The notes under the pieces are model-generated. The model made no database searches, was not told the origin of the DNA, and was given only the letters and a program-made list of their open reading frames with translations. A DNA stretch of 64,000 nucleotides from Mycobacterium triplex. Its GTDB lineage: Bacteria > Actinomycetota > Actinomycetes > Mycobacteriales > Mycobacteriaceae. Shown piece after piece: positions 21,756-30,223 of this stretch (positions are counted from its first letter, which is position 1; the number at the start of each line of letters is the position of its first letter). The translations under genes were made by a program, and so were the position numbers. Where the stretch lies: contig NZ_HG964446.1 of assembly GCF_000689255.1 (NCBI RefSeq), forward strand, positions 2,140,951 to 2,204,950, read 5' to 3'.

Positions 21756-22503
21756 CTATCGCAGCCTGCGGAATGTTCCGTAATGATCATCGGTATACCA
21801 AGCCGATCCGTCAGTACCGGTGACGATTCGCTCGTCGTCGCGTTTCCGATCTGGGTCCCTCGGGTTGACATCCCACTCTGTATAGGTGATCGGTTCGCCA
21901 GACGAGTCATTGGTCGGCAGGGGTGGCGGCTTTCCGGGCGGTGCGTTTCGAAAGGGACTTCCACCCTTCGTGCCCGGCGCTTTCGCAGACCCGGGCCACT
22001 TTCCCGCGTCGATCTGCTCGAGTGTGTCTCTGACATTTGTCGGTATCTCGCCTCCGCCCGCGCCTCCCCTCGGCGGCTGAGCCCCTCCGCTGCCTTTTCC
22101 ACCTCCGCCAGAGCCGCCCTTCCCGCCGATGGGACCACCGCCGCCCTGGACCGTTCCGGTTTTTGGATCGAACTGCGTCGGGCCCGGTTGAACCGGCTCG
22201 AACGGCCCATGAGCCGGTTGATCGGTTTAGGGGTCCCAAGGGTGGTCCAGCTTGAAACCGGCGCCGCGCGCCCGAACCACCGGTGGCGCTTGCGGTTCAG
22301 TGAAATTAACAGCGCTCAGAGGTGCGCTGGCGGTAGCGATCTTTGCGGCGATTGCTTCGTCGTGGGCGACCAGCTGTGCGGCGCGTTGCCGAATGTCGGT
22401 GGCGTACACCTGCGCCTAGGCTTGAGCCGCCACACCTGCTCGCGGCGCAGTGCGCCGAAAGTACTTCCAGCCCCTCATCACTGACCCGAAGAACGTCAGC
22501 CAC
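21756..22503 (-). pseudogene. Decayed barnase-like ribonuclease toxin gene
   Basis: A broken toxin gene directly ahead of the barstar gene. N-terminus: GTG 22503 encodes ADVLRVSDEGLEVLSAHCAA, an ESX-type (WXG100-like) start in style. The frame then shifts, with TAG at 22416-22418. The next in-frame part (22230-22409) reads YATDIRQRAAQLVAHDEAIA and ends at an in-frame TAA (22227-22229). After it the same frame continues for 156 codons: FEPVQPGPTQFDPKTG, a Gly-rich linker, then a barnase/RNase N1-type domain with catalytic candidates Glu (TEWDVN), Arg (DDERIVTG) and His (TDDHYGTF), stopping at 21756. No start codon precedes the RNase domain after the TAA, so it is probably not expressed. Confidence 0.78.
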
Positions 22504-22510
22504 GTCGATG

Positions 22511-22516
22511 AGTTTA
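22511..22516 (-). promoter_or_regulatory. -10 box of the toxin relic (leaderless)
   Basis: On the minus strand TAAACT ends seven bases before GTG 22503. This is the spacing of a leaderless mycobacterial promoter and supports that GTG as the original start of the decayed toxin gene. Confidence 0.5.
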
Positions 22517-22571
22517 GGCCGGTACTGCCGCTTAGCACTTCACCTCGTTCGAAGGCGGATCGGCCGGCGAT

Positions 22572-22577
22572 TAGGCT
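22572..22577 (+). promoter_or_regulatory. -10 box TAGGCT of Rv3038c-like gene
   Basis: TAGGCT ends seven bases before ATG 22585, consistent with a leaderless transcript. The same hexamer with 8-base spacing occurs ahead of 26944 and 56645. It also marks where conserved sequence resumes after the accessory island. Confidence 0.55.
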
Positions 22578-22584
22578 GCCCTGC

Positions 22585-23547
22585 ATGACCGACGTAACTC
22601 GGGCTGCCCACGTGACGGCCGATCAGGTCGAAGCCGCGCGGCACGACACCAAGCTCGCCCAGGTCCTCTACCACGACTGGGAGGCCGAGACCTACGACGA
22701 GAAATGGTCGATCTCCTATGACCAGCGCTGCGTGGACTATGCCCGGGGCCGGTTTGACGCCATCGTGCCCGACGAGGTCCAGCGTGACCTGCCGTATGAT
22801 CGTGCGCTCGAATTGGGCTGTGGTACAGGGTTTTTCCTACTCAACCTGATCCAGGCGGGTGTCGCGCGGCGCGGATCGGTCACCGATCTGTCGCCGGGCA
22901 TGGTCAAGGTGGCCACCCGCAACGGCCAGTCGCTGGGCCTGGACATCGACGGCCGGGTCGCCGACGCCGAGGGCATCCCGTACGACGACGACACCTTCGA
23001 CCTGGTGGTCGGGCATGCCGTGCTGCACCACATTCCCGACGTCGAGCTGTCGCTGCGCGAAGTGCTCCGGGTGCTCAAGCCCGGCGGCCGGTTCGTCTTC
23101 GCCGGCGAGCCGACCAACGTCGGCGAGGTCTATGCCCGGTCGTTGTCCACGCTGACCTGGCGGGTCGCCACCAACGTCACCAAGTTGCCCGGCCTGGGCA
23201 GCTGGCGGCGCCCGCAGGTCGAGCTCGACGAGTCCTCGCGGGTCGCGGCGTTGGAAGCGATCGTCGACCTGCACACCTTCGCGCCGGAAGACCTCGAGCG
23301 GATGGCCGCCAACGCCGGCGCGGTGCAGGTCGAAACCGCCAGCGAGGAGTTCACCGCCGCGATGTTCGGCTGGCCGGTGCGCACCTTCGAGGCGTCGGTG
23401 CCGCCCGGGCGGTTGGGCTGGGGCTGGGCGAAATTCGCCTTCACCGGCTGGAAGGCGCTGAGCTGGGTCGATGCCAACATCTGGCGGCACCTGGCCCCGA
23501 AGGGCTGGTTCTACAACGTCATGGTCACCGGGGTCAAACCCTCCTGA
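22585..23547 (+). CDS. SAM-dependent methyltransferase, Rv3038c-like
   Basis: A 320-residue class I methyltransferase. The AdoMet motif I is ALELGCGTGFFLLNLI; the acidic post-motif is DLSPGMVKVA; motif II is FDLVVGHAVLHHIPD with LRVLKPGGRFVFAGEP. It probably transfers a methyl group in cell-wall or polysaccharide metabolism; in M. tuberculosis Rv3038c lies next to the MGLP region, but its substrate is not established to my knowledge. The frame is open from 22450, but ATG 22585 has the leaderless promoter and gives the MTDVTRAAHV start. It is overlapped by the next gene at CTGA. Confidence 0.9.
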   Translation: MTDVTRAAHVTADQVEAARHDTKLAQVLYHDWEAETYDEKWSISYDQRCVDYARGRFDAIVPDEVQRDLPYDRALELGCGTGFFLLNLIQAGVARRGSVTDLSPGMVKVATRNGQSLGLDIDGRVADAEGIPYDDDTFDLVVGHAVLHHIPDVELSLREVLRVLKPGGRFVFAGEPTNVGEVYARSLSTLTWRVATNVTKLPGLGSWRRPQVELDESSRVAALEAIVDLHTFAPEDLERMAANAGAVQVETASEEFTAAMFGWPVRTFEASVPPGRLGWGWAKFAFTGWKALSWVDANIWRHLAPKGWFYNVMVTGVKPS

Positions 23548-24743
23548 GCGCTGGGCTGCGCTTCACCACCGACGACGTCGGTTACCTGCGCTCGGAATCG
23601 GGTGTCGCCGCACTGGCCGCAGTCGCCGAATTCGCGTTCTCCGAGACCACCCGGATCGCCGATATCGCCGCGGCGCGGGCCCGCTTCGGCGACTGGGCGC
23701 CGGTGCTGGTGGAAACCACGCTGCTGCGCCGCCGCGCCTTGGAAAAGTTGGGCAAGCTGGGGGAACTGGCGGTCGCCGGTTGGCTGCTCACCGACGAAGC
23801 GTTGCAACAAGCCACCGCGGCGCCGGTGGCGCTGCACCGGGCCCGGCGACTTGCCGCGGCCGGCTCCGTCGTGCACGACGCGACCTGTTCGATCGGCACC
23901 GAGGTGGCCGCGCTGCGCGACTGCGGTGCGCAGGCGGTGGGCAGCGACGTCGACCCGGTGCGGCTGGCGATGGCGGCCCACAACCTGGGCCCGGCCGCGC
24001 GTCTCTGCCGCGCCGACGCGCTGCACCCGGTGACCCGCGACGCGGTGGTCGTCGTCGACCCGGCGCGCCGCAGCGGCGGGCAACGCCGATTCAACCCGGC
24101 CGACTACCAACCGGGCTTAGCGCAGCTGATCGACTGCTACCGGGGCCGTGACCTCGTCGTAAAGTGTGCTCCCGGAATAGATTTCGACCAGCTGGCGCGC
24201 CTGGGGTTCGACGGCGAAATCGAGGTGACGTCGTATCGCGGCTCGGTGCGGGAAGCGTGCCTGTGGTCGGGCCGGCTGGCCGAGCCCGGCGTGCACCGGC
24301 GGGCCAGCGTCCTGGATCGCGGCGAACAGCTCACCGACACCGAACCCGACGACTGCGCGGTGCGGCCGGCCGGGCAATGGATCGTCGACCCGGACGGCGC
24401 CGTGGTCCGGGCCGGCCTGGTGCGCCACTACGGCGCGCGGCACGGGCTGTGGCAACTCGATCCCGACATCGCCTACCTGTCCGGTGACCGGTTGCCGCCG
24501 GACGTCCGCGGCCACGAGGTGCTCGAGCAGCTGGACTTCGACGAGCGCCGGCTCCGCCGCGCGCTGTCGGCACGCGACTGTGGGGCGCTGGAGATCCTGG
24601 TGCGCGGCCTGCGGGTCGACCCCGACGCGTTGCGGCGCCGGCTGCGCCCGCGCGGCAGCCGATTGCTGTCCGTGGTCATCGCCCGCCTGGGATCCGGGGC
24701 CGCCGCGCGTGCGACCGCCTATGTGTGCCGCCCGTCGCGCTAG
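23544..24743 (+). CDS. THUMP-like/SAM methyltransferase, Rv3037c-like
   Basis: A protein of up to 399 residues: N-terminal helical part, class I methyltransferase core (VHDATCSIGTEVAALRDCGA, GSDVDPVRLAMAAHN, VVVVDPARRSGGQRRF) and a C-terminal THUMP-like domain. It probably methylates a sugar or nucleotide in the MGLP region; evidence for the substrate is indirect. The first ATG/GTG is at 23703, but conserved coding continues upstream (LRFTTDDVGYLRSESGVAAL) and no ATG, GTG or TTG exists there. CTG 23544, overlapping the previous stop as CTGA, is the simplest start; a start at CTG 23556 is also possible. Confidence 0.82.
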   Translation: MSAGLRFTTDDVGYLRSESGVAALAAVAEFAFSETTRIADIAAARARFGDWAPVLVETTLLRRRALEKLGKLGELAVAGWLLTDEALQQATAAPVALHRARRLAAAGSVVHDATCSIGTEVAALRDCGAQAVGSDVDPVRLAMAAHNLGPAARLCRADALHPVTRDAVVVVDPARRSGGQRRFNPADYQPGLAQLIDCYRGRDLVVKCAPGIDFDQLARLGFDGEIEVTSYRGSVREACLWSGRLAEPGVHRRASVLDRGEQLTDTEPDDCAVRPAGQWIVDPDGAVVRAGLVRHYGARHGLWQLDPDIAYLSGDRLPPDVRGHEVLEQLDFDERRLRRALSARDCGALEILVRGLRVDPDALRRRLRPRGSRLLSVVIARLGSGAAARATAYVCRPSR

Positions 24744-24815
24744 CGCCCGGTACGCTGTCGGCGGTCACTTTCCGGGGGACCTCGCCTTTGGACGTCGACG
24801 AGGACAATTCGAGTT

Positions 24816-25499
24816 ATGCGCTATCTGATCGCGGCCGCGGTGCTGGTCACCACGGTTCTGCTGGGCTGGCCCGCAGTCGCCGACCCGCCATCGTGTGCCG
24901 GCGTCGGCGGCACCGTCGAGGCCGGGCAGATGTGCCATATCCGCGCGACCGGCGCGACCTACACGCTGAACATGACGTTTCCGGCCGACTACCCCGACCA
25001 GCAGCCGCTGATGGACTACATCACGCAGAACCGCGACGGGTTCCTCACCGTCGCGCAGACCTCCGGGCCGCGCGACCAGCCCTACCAGATGGAAGCGACC
25101 GCCGAGCAGCACTTCGCCGGTCAGCCGCCGCACAACACCCGCAGCGTGGTGCTCAAGTTCTTCCAGGACGTCGGCGGATCGCACACGTCCACCTGGTACA
25201 AGGCGTTCAACTACAACCTGGGGACCAAGCAGCCCATCACTTTTGACAACCTGTTCGCACCCAATACACCGGCGCTGGAGGCGATCTTCCCGCTGGTCCA
25301 GCGCGACCTGGAACGGCAGAACGCGCTCGGTGCGGCCATCTTGCCGTCGTCGGGCCGCGACCCATCGCACTACCAGAACTTCGCCATCACCGACGACCAG
25401 CTGATTTTCTACTTCGCGCCCGGCGAGATGCTGCCCGCGTTCGCCGGCCCCTGCCAGGCCCAGGTGCCGCGCAGCGCGATCCCGCCGCTGGCCCTCTGA
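24816..25499 (+). CDS. Secreted DUF3298-type protein TB22.2 (Rv3036c)
   Basis: A 227-residue exported protein. The signal peptide is MRYLIAAAVLVTTVLLGW-PAVA with cleavage expected after Ala22. The mature protein resembles the RsiV/DUF3298 fold: NMTFPADYPDQQPLMDYITQ, a central YKAFNYNLGTKQPITFDNLF and a C-terminal NFAITDDQLIFYFAPGEM strand pair. It has four Cys, likely two disulfides. It matches M. tuberculosis TB22.2, reported as a secreted antigen; an esterase role has been suggested but no catalytic Ser motif is evident here. It converges on the beta-propeller lipoprotein gene, five bases apart. Confidence 0.9.
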   Translation: MRYLIAAAVLVTTVLLGWPAVADPPSCAGVGGTVEAGQMCHIRATGATYTLNMTFPADYPDQQPLMDYITQNRDGFLTVAQTSGPRDQPYQMEATAEQHFAGQPPHNTRSVVLKFFQDVGGSHTSTWYKAFNYNLGTKQPITFDNLFAPNTPALEAIFPLVQRDLERQNALGAAILPSSGRDPSHYQNFAITDDQLIFYFAPGEMLPAFAGPCQAQVPRSAIPPLAL

Positions 25500-25504
25500 C
25501 GGGC

Positions 25505-26827
25505 TCAGGCCGGTGCGAAGCCGTAGACCTGACCGTCGCTGGTGGCGGCGACCACCCGGCGGTCGGTGCCGATCGCGATTCCGACGGGGTATCCGGTGGC
25601 CGCGGGCAGCGGATAGCTGTTGATCGTGTGGCCGTTGCCCGGGTCGAACACGAGCAGCGACATGGTCGGCGCGTCGTCGGGGCGCGGCCCGCTCACCACC
25701 GCGTAGCCGACGCCGGACCCGGCCAGGCCCGACGACGACAGCGGGGTGACGTCATCGCGCCGCCAGACCTGATCGCCGTGATCGCCGGCGTCCTTGAAGG
25801 CCACCAGCTTGGTGTCGGGTCCGCCGCCGGACACGATCAGGCCCTGCGGGGTGACCGCGGGCGGCGTCTGGGCCAGGAACCCCAGCGGCGCCGACCACTT
25901 CGGTCTCCCGTCGCTGGCGGACAGCGCCCATAGGCGTTGGTCGCGGCCGTTGACGTAGACGGTCGATCCGTTGGCCGACAGCACCGGGCTGGCGATCGCA
26001 CCGGCGCCCACGGCGTCGGAGGTCCACTCCCGGGTCAGCAGGGGAGTCTGGCCGCGGTGGTATTTGAGTCCGACCAGTCCGGCAGCCGGGGCGCCGGGCT
26101 GCCAGACACCGAGCACCGCCATCCCGCTGGCCGGCGAGAAGGCCGGCGCGGCCGCGACCGGGCAGCCCGGCCGCGCCGCAGCGCAATCGGCCAGCCCGCG
26201 CGTCGCGTCCGTCGGGTCGATCCCGTCGACCAGGTCCAGCGGACTGCCGACGACCATGCCGCGGTGCGCGTCGAACACCAGCACCTGTCCCAGGTGCGTG
26301 GTGACCAGCAGTTGGCCGTCCGCGAGAAACCTTGGGGTTGAGGGCATTCCGATCACCGGCTGGCGCCACCGCGTCCACTGCGTCACCGGGAAGGACAGGA
26401 ACGCTCCGGGTTGGCCGACGTAGAGATTGTCGAAGCCGTCGAACAGGGGACCGGCGAAGCCGCCGCCCTGGAACAGCCGCACGCACCAGCGTTGCCGGCC
26501 GTTGTCGTTGTTCTCCCACTCCACCAGCGAACATCCGGCCGGGGTCTGCGCGTTGAGGGCGAGGTAACTGCTCGAACCCAGCGCGGGCCCGGCCCCCAGG
26601 CTGCCCTTGACCGAACGCGTCCATTGCAGGGACAGCTTGTCGGCTCCGCCGGTGCCGGTGTAGCTGCTGTTGGCCGCGTCGCCGTACTGTGCCGACCAGC
26701 CCGGCGCCGGCGCGGCTTGCACCCACGAGTCGGTGTTGCCGCACCCGCCGAGCCCAACCGCGAGCACAGCCGCCAGCACTAGGGATGAGCAACGCCGAAG
26801 CCCACTGACGGGTTGTCGGGCAAGCAC
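25505..26827 (-). CDS. PQQ-like beta-propeller lipoprotein (Rv3035)
   Basis: A 440-residue lipoprotein. The lipobox is VGLGGC with Cys29 as the first mature residue, so it is anchored on the outer face of the plasma membrane. The body is a WD40/PQQ-like propeller with repeated strand sets such as TVYVNGRDQRLWALSASDGR, VAFKDAGDHGDQVWRRDD and VVAATSDGQVYGFAPA. The function is unknown; propellers usually scaffold or bind polymers. The frame is open to 27007, but GTG 26827 places the signal peptide correctly. It is divergent from the acetyltransferase gene, in the MGLP region of M. tuberculosis. Confidence 0.87.
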   Translation of the reverse strand: MLARQPVSGLRRCSSLVLAAVLAVGLGGCGNTDSWVQAAPAPGWSAQYGDAANSSYTGTGGADKLSLQWTRSVKGSLGAGPALGSSSYLALNAQTPAGCSLVEWENNDNGRQRWCVRLFQGGGFAGPLFDGFDNLYVGQPGAFLSFPVTQWTRWRQPVIGMPSTPRFLADGQLLVTTHLGQVLVFDAHRGMVVGSPLDLVDGIDPTDATRGLADCAAARPGCPVAAAPAFSPASGMAVLGVWQPGAPAAGLVGLKYHRGQTPLLTREWTSDAVGAGAIASPVLSANGSTVYVNGRDQRLWALSASDGRPKWSAPLGFLAQTPPAVTPQGLIVSGGGPDTKLVAFKDAGDHGDQVWRRDDVTPLSSSGLAGSGVGYAVVSGPRPDDAPTMSLLVFDPGNGHTINSYPLPAATGYPVGIAIGTDRRVVAATSDGQVYGFAPA

Positions 26828-26929
26828 CTTCGGTTTCCCAAATCCTTTCGCGTGACGTTCGGTACGAGCAGCGATTGAGTACAGGTGAGGGTAACCCGTG
26901 GCGGTTGGTGTACTCACGATTGACCGCGT

Positions 26930-26935
26930 TAGGCT
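26930..26935 (+). promoter_or_regulatory. -10 box TAGGCT of Rv3034c-like gene
   Basis: TAGGCT lies eight bases before GTG 26944; TTGGTG at 26905-26910 is a weak -35 candidate with a 19-bp gap. Spacing indicates a leaderless mRNA and decides the start of the downstream gene. Confidence 0.5.
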
Positions 26936-26943
26936 TTCCGGCT

Positions 26944-27681
26944 GTGACGAGCATGTGGGGTGCCCCGGTCCATCGCCGCTGGCGGGGACAGCGGCTGCGA
27001 GACCCACGTCAGGCCAAGTTCTTGACGCTGGCCTCGCTGAAGTGGGTGCTCAAGAACCGGGCCTACACACCGTGGTACCTGGTGCGCTATTGGCGGCTGC
27101 TGAAGTTCAAGCTCGCCAATCCGCACATCATCACTCGCGGAATGGTGTTCATCGGCAAGGGCGTCGAGATTCACGCCACACCCGAGCTGGCGCAGCTGGA
27201 GATCGGCCGCTGGGTGCACATCGGCGACAAGAACACGATCCGCGCGCACGAGGGCTCGCTGCGGTTCGGCGACAAGGTCGTGCTGGGCCGCGACAACGTG
27301 ATCAACTGCTACCTCGACATCGAGCTCGGCGACTCGGTGCTGATGGCCGACTGGTGCTACGTCTGCGATTTCGACCACCGGATGGACGACATCAACCTGC
27401 CGATCAAGGATCAGGGCATCATCAAGTCCCCGGTGCGGATCGGACCGGACACCTGGGTCGGGGTCAAGGTGACGGTGTTGCGTGGCACGGCGATCGGGCG
27501 GGGCTGCGTGCTCGGTTCGCACGCGGTGGTTCGCGGCGTCGTTCCCGACTATTCGATCGCCGTCGGCGCACCGGCCAAGGTGGTCAAGAACCGCCAGCTG
27601 TCCTGGGAGAGCTCGGCCGCCCAGCGGGCCGAACTGGCCGCGGCGCTGGCCGATATCGAACGCAAGAAGGCGGCCCACTGA
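26944..27681 (+). CDS. Hexapeptide-repeat acyltransferase, Rv3034c-like
   Basis: A 245-residue left-handed beta-helix acyltransferase (LacA/NodL type). Hexapeptide turns are seen in EIHATPELAQLEIGRWVHIG, VVLGRDNVINCYLDIELG and VRIGPDTWVGVKVTVLRG, ending with the typical GAPAKVVKNR. A catalytic His candidate is in DFDHRMDD. Such enzymes O-acetylate sugars with acetyl-CoA; in M. tuberculosis Rv3034c has been proposed to acylate MGLP. The frame is open from 26875, but GTG 26944 has the leaderless promoter. It is divergent from the lipoprotein gene. Confidence 0.88.
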   Translation: MTSMWGAPVHRRWRGQRLRDPRQAKFLTLASLKWVLKNRAYTPWYLVRYWRLLKFKLANPHIITRGMVFIGKGVEIHATPELAQLEIGRWVHIGDKNTIRAHEGSLRFGDKVVLGRDNVINCYLDIELGDSVLMADWCYVCDFDHRMDDINLPIKDQGIIKSPVRIGPDTWVGVKVTVLRGTAIGRGCVLGSHAVVRGVVPDYSIAVGAPAKVVKNRQLSWESSAAQRAELAAALADIERKKAAH

Positions 27682-27725
27682 CCTCGGCGTCGTGGGTTGC
27701 TTTGCGGCCGTTGGCTATTGAATGT

Positions 27726-28280
27726 TTACGACGGTAGCGGCTCGTCGTCTACCTTGATGTCGATGTGGTAGTTGTCACCGTCGGTGTCGGTGACGGTCAC
27801 ATTGACCCCGTACTTGTTGACCTGTCCCGCCGCGACGCAGCGCAGCGTCGAGCCCTTGAAGACCTTCAAATCGTCGGGACAGGTCACCGAGGCCGGCCTG
27901 TCGCCGCTCTGTTCGTACAACTTGTCGCTGATGACGGTCGCGATACGGCCCTTGTCGACGATCTTCACCATGTCGAACTTGACGTTGCTGCCGTCGACAC
28001 TGGTTACGGTGACGTTGACGGTGAAGGTCTCGTCCTTGACCTTCATGGTGCAGTTGATCTGTGCCCCGACCTTCGCGGGCAAATCGGACGGACACGTCAC
28101 GGAATCGGGCTTGGTGCCGTTGGCGCCGGTCATCTTCGTGCTGATCTGGCTGGCGACGTCGTTCTTGCCCACCGCGTGCGACGACGAAGATCCGATCGAG
28201 CACGAACACGCGCCGGCGCCGGCCATCAGCCCCGCGGCAGCACCCGAAATCAGCAACGTTCGAACGATCGAGCCGGCCAT
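27726..28280 (-). CDS. Secreted protein with two DUF4333 domains (Rv3033-like)
   Basis: A 184-residue exported protein. The signal is MAGSIVRTLLISGAAAGLMA; GAGAC at residues 21-25 is a weak lipobox, so lipidation is possible. Two DUF4333 copies follow, one from VASQISTKMTG to KFDMVKI, the second from IATVISDKLYE to YHIDIKV. Each has the conserved Cys pair (VTCPSDL/INCTM and VTCPDDL/LRCVA) that likely makes one disulfide per domain. The function is unknown. ATG 28280 has GGGAGG four bases upstream; upstream frame is ignored. It matches the position of Rv3033. Confidence 0.88.
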   Translation of the reverse strand: MAGSIVRTLLISGAAAGLMAGAGACSCSIGSSSSHAVGKNDVASQISTKMTGANGTKPDSVTCPSDLPAKVGAQINCTMKVKDETFTVNVTVTSVDGSNVKFDMVKIVDKGRIATVISDKLYEQSGDRPASVTCPDDLKVFKGSTLRCVAAGQVNKYGVNVTVTDTDGDNYHIDIKVDDEPLPS

Positions 28281-28403
28281 ATCGCCTCCCTGGCGCTTCG
28301 ACTTGACGACTGTGAATCGGCTGATAATTACATGCCACGCAGCTGCCGGTGGCTGAATTCCCAAAAAGGTTGCTCCGGTGTGCTCTAGGCCCGCGGGCGC
28401 GGG

Positions 28404-29735
28404 CTAGGAACCGATGCCCTGATAGCGGCGCAGCGCTTCGGCCCGTTCGGCACCGTGGTCGACGATCGGCGCCGGATATCTTTGTGGCCGTTCGCCTTTG
28501 CGTAAATGGACGTCGTCGGCGCCGCTCAGCTCGGGGAGCCAGCGCCGGATGTAATCGCCTGCGGGGTCGAACTTTACGCCCTGGGTGGTCGGGTTGAACA
28601 CCCGGAAGTACGGCGCGGCGTCGGTGCCGCACCCCGCGCACCACTGCCAGCCGTGCTGGTTGTTGGCCACGTCGCCGTCGACCAGTTGATCCAGGAACCA
28701 CTCGGCGCCCCACTGCCACGGCAGATGAAGGTCCTTGACCAGAAACGACGCGACGATCATCCGTACCCGGTTGTGCATGAAGCCGGTCTCGCGGAGTTGA
28801 CGCATGCCGGCGTCGACGATCGGAAACCCGGTTTCGCCCGCCTTCCAGGCCTCGAAACGACGTTTGGCGTCCGCACCCGTGTCGGTCTCGATGCTGTCGA
28901 AGGCGCCGTTCCAGTTGCGCCAGACGCTGGCCGGCCAGTGATGCAGCACCGCGGCGTAGAAGTCACGAAACGCCAACTCCCGCAGGTATGTTCGCGCTCC
29001 TGTCGTGCGCAGGTTCATCGACGCGAGCATGGTTCGCGGGTGAATGGTGCCGAATTTCAGATGCGCGGACATCCGGCTGGTACCGGGCAGATCGGGCCGG
29101 TCGCGGTGCTGGGCGTAGCGGTCCAGCCCGTCACCGGCGAACCGCTCCCATTGCGAAAGTGCCGCCGCCTCACCGGCAGCCAAGTCGAGCTCGACGCCGG
29201 GATCGGGGATCTTGCACTGCCCGATCACGTGGGCCGGATCCAGCCAGCGTGCGGAAGCGGCACTCGATTGCGCGGGCTTGCGCCAGCCGACTTCGCGCCA
29301 CTTCCGCAGAAACGGCGTGAACACCCGGTAAGGTTCGCCGTCGTCCTTGGTGACCCGGCCCGGAGAAACCAGATACGGCGAGCCCGTCGCCACCAGGGGC
29401 ACCGAACCCAGTGCCGCGCGGACCTTTTCGTCGCGGCGTTTTCCGTACGGCGTGAAATCCGCCGAGACGTGCACCGCCGTCGCGTCGATCTTGTCGGCGA
29501 TGCGGGGAATCTGCTCTTCGGCGGGCCCGCGGGTCACCAGCAGCCGGCCATCCAGGTCGTCGCGCAGTTGCCGCAGCGTGTCACCCAGAAACTGCAGGCG
29601 GCGCCGGCCCGACGACTTCTCCAGCCGTGGGTCGACGACGAAGCAGGCGAGCACGTCCTGGTTCTCGGCCGCGGCGAGCAGCGCGGGATGATCGCGCAAT
29701 CGCAGATCGCGGCGAAACCACAAGAGCGCAGACAT
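28404..29735 (-). CDS. phrB: Deoxyribodipyrimidine photolyase (cryptochrome/photolyase family)
   Basis: A 443-residue class I photolyase that uses blue light and FADH- to split cyclobutane pyrimidine dimers. The N-terminal antenna domain starts MSALLWFRRDLRLRDHPAL. The C-terminal FAD domain shows TSRMSAHLKFGTIHPRTM, ETGFPIVDAGMRQLRETGFM, HNRVRMIVASFLVKDLH, and the Trp/Asn motif DGDVANNQHGWQW. The ATG overlaps the TspO stop (TAATG), so translation is coupled. M. tuberculosis has no photolyase, so this and its partners are an insertion relative to that genome and suggest an environmental, light-exposed lifestyle. Confidence 0.95.
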   Translation of the reverse strand: MSALLWFRRDLRLRDHPALLAAAENQDVLACFVVDPRLEKSSGRRRLQFLGDTLRQLRDDLDGRLLVTRGPAEEQIPRIADKIDATAVHVSADFTPYGKRRDEKVRAALGSVPLVATGSPYLVSPGRVTKDDGEPYRVFTPFLRKWREVGWRKPAQSSAASARWLDPAHVIGQCKIPDPGVELDLAAGEAAALSQWERFAGDGLDRYAQHRDRPDLPGTSRMSAHLKFGTIHPRTMLASMNLRTTGARTYLRELAFRDFYAAVLHHWPASVWRNWNGAFDSIETDTGADAKRRFEAWKAGETGFPIVDAGMRQLRETGFMHNRVRMIVASFLVKDLHLPWQWGAEWFLDQLVDGDVANNQHGWQWCAGCGTDAAPYFRVFNPTTQGVKFDPAGDYIRRWLPELSGADDVHLRKGERPQRYPAPIVDHGAERAEALRRYQGIGS

Positions 29736-30223
29736 TATCGGACGCCACCGTTGAGTCGCCAGACGTGGGTGGACAACACGGTGGCGAAGGCGCACCACAG
29801 CGGGTAGGGCGCGAGCGCAGCGCCCGCGCGTGCATCGGTCGCGGCGGCCCGGCGGGCAAGGTCGGCACTGCTGAGCGTGAGCGCGGCCGCACCGGCCACG
29901 GCGGCGCCGAGTTTGTGAAAACGGAAGAACAGCCAACTCCATCCGGCGTTGAGCAACAGGTTGACGGTGAGCGCCGCGGTATAACCGCGTGCCTTGTCGT
30001 GCTGTCCGGCGGCGCGCAGCCTGTCCACCGTCACCGCGGAGGTGACCGCGATATCGGCGTACAGGGCGGTCCAGACGACGGGGAAGGCGGCGCCGGGCGG
30101 CTGGTAGGCGGGTTTGCGCAGCCCCGCGTACCAGCCGGGCACGCGTCGTGGGCCGGCGATGGTTCCGGTGCCTGCGGCCACGGCGACGGCGAGCGTCGTC
30201 GCGGCCAGCGTCGAGAGCTTCAC
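29735..30223 (-). CDS. TspO/MBR family membrane protein
   Basis: A 162-residue TspO/peripheral benzodiazepine receptor homologue with five membrane helices. Family motifs: GWYAGLRKPAYQPPGAAFPV-VWT in loop 1 and helix 2, NLLLNAGWSWLFF in helix 3, and ALAPYPLWCAFATVL in helix 5. TspO proteins bind porphyrins and respond to light and oxygen in other bacteria. Pairing with a photolyase is a recurrent arrangement, consistent with protection against porphyrin-driven photodamage (inference). It sits between the MMPL gene (4-base overlap) and phrB (1-base overlap) in one operon. Confidence 0.92.
   Translation of the reverse strand: MKLSTLAATTLAVAVAAGTGTIAGPRRVPGWYAGLRKPAYQPPGAAFPVVWTALYADIAVTSAVTVDRLRAAGQHDKARGYTAALTVNLLLNAGWSWLFFRFHKLGAAVAGAAALTLSSADLARRAAATDARAGAALAPYPLWCAFATVLSTHVWRLNGGVR

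Noticed and set aside
21907..22239. Two minus-strand Arg-rich frames in the toxin region
   Set aside because: They are out of frame with the barnase-like domain and show no family likeness; the third frame carries the recognisable protein.
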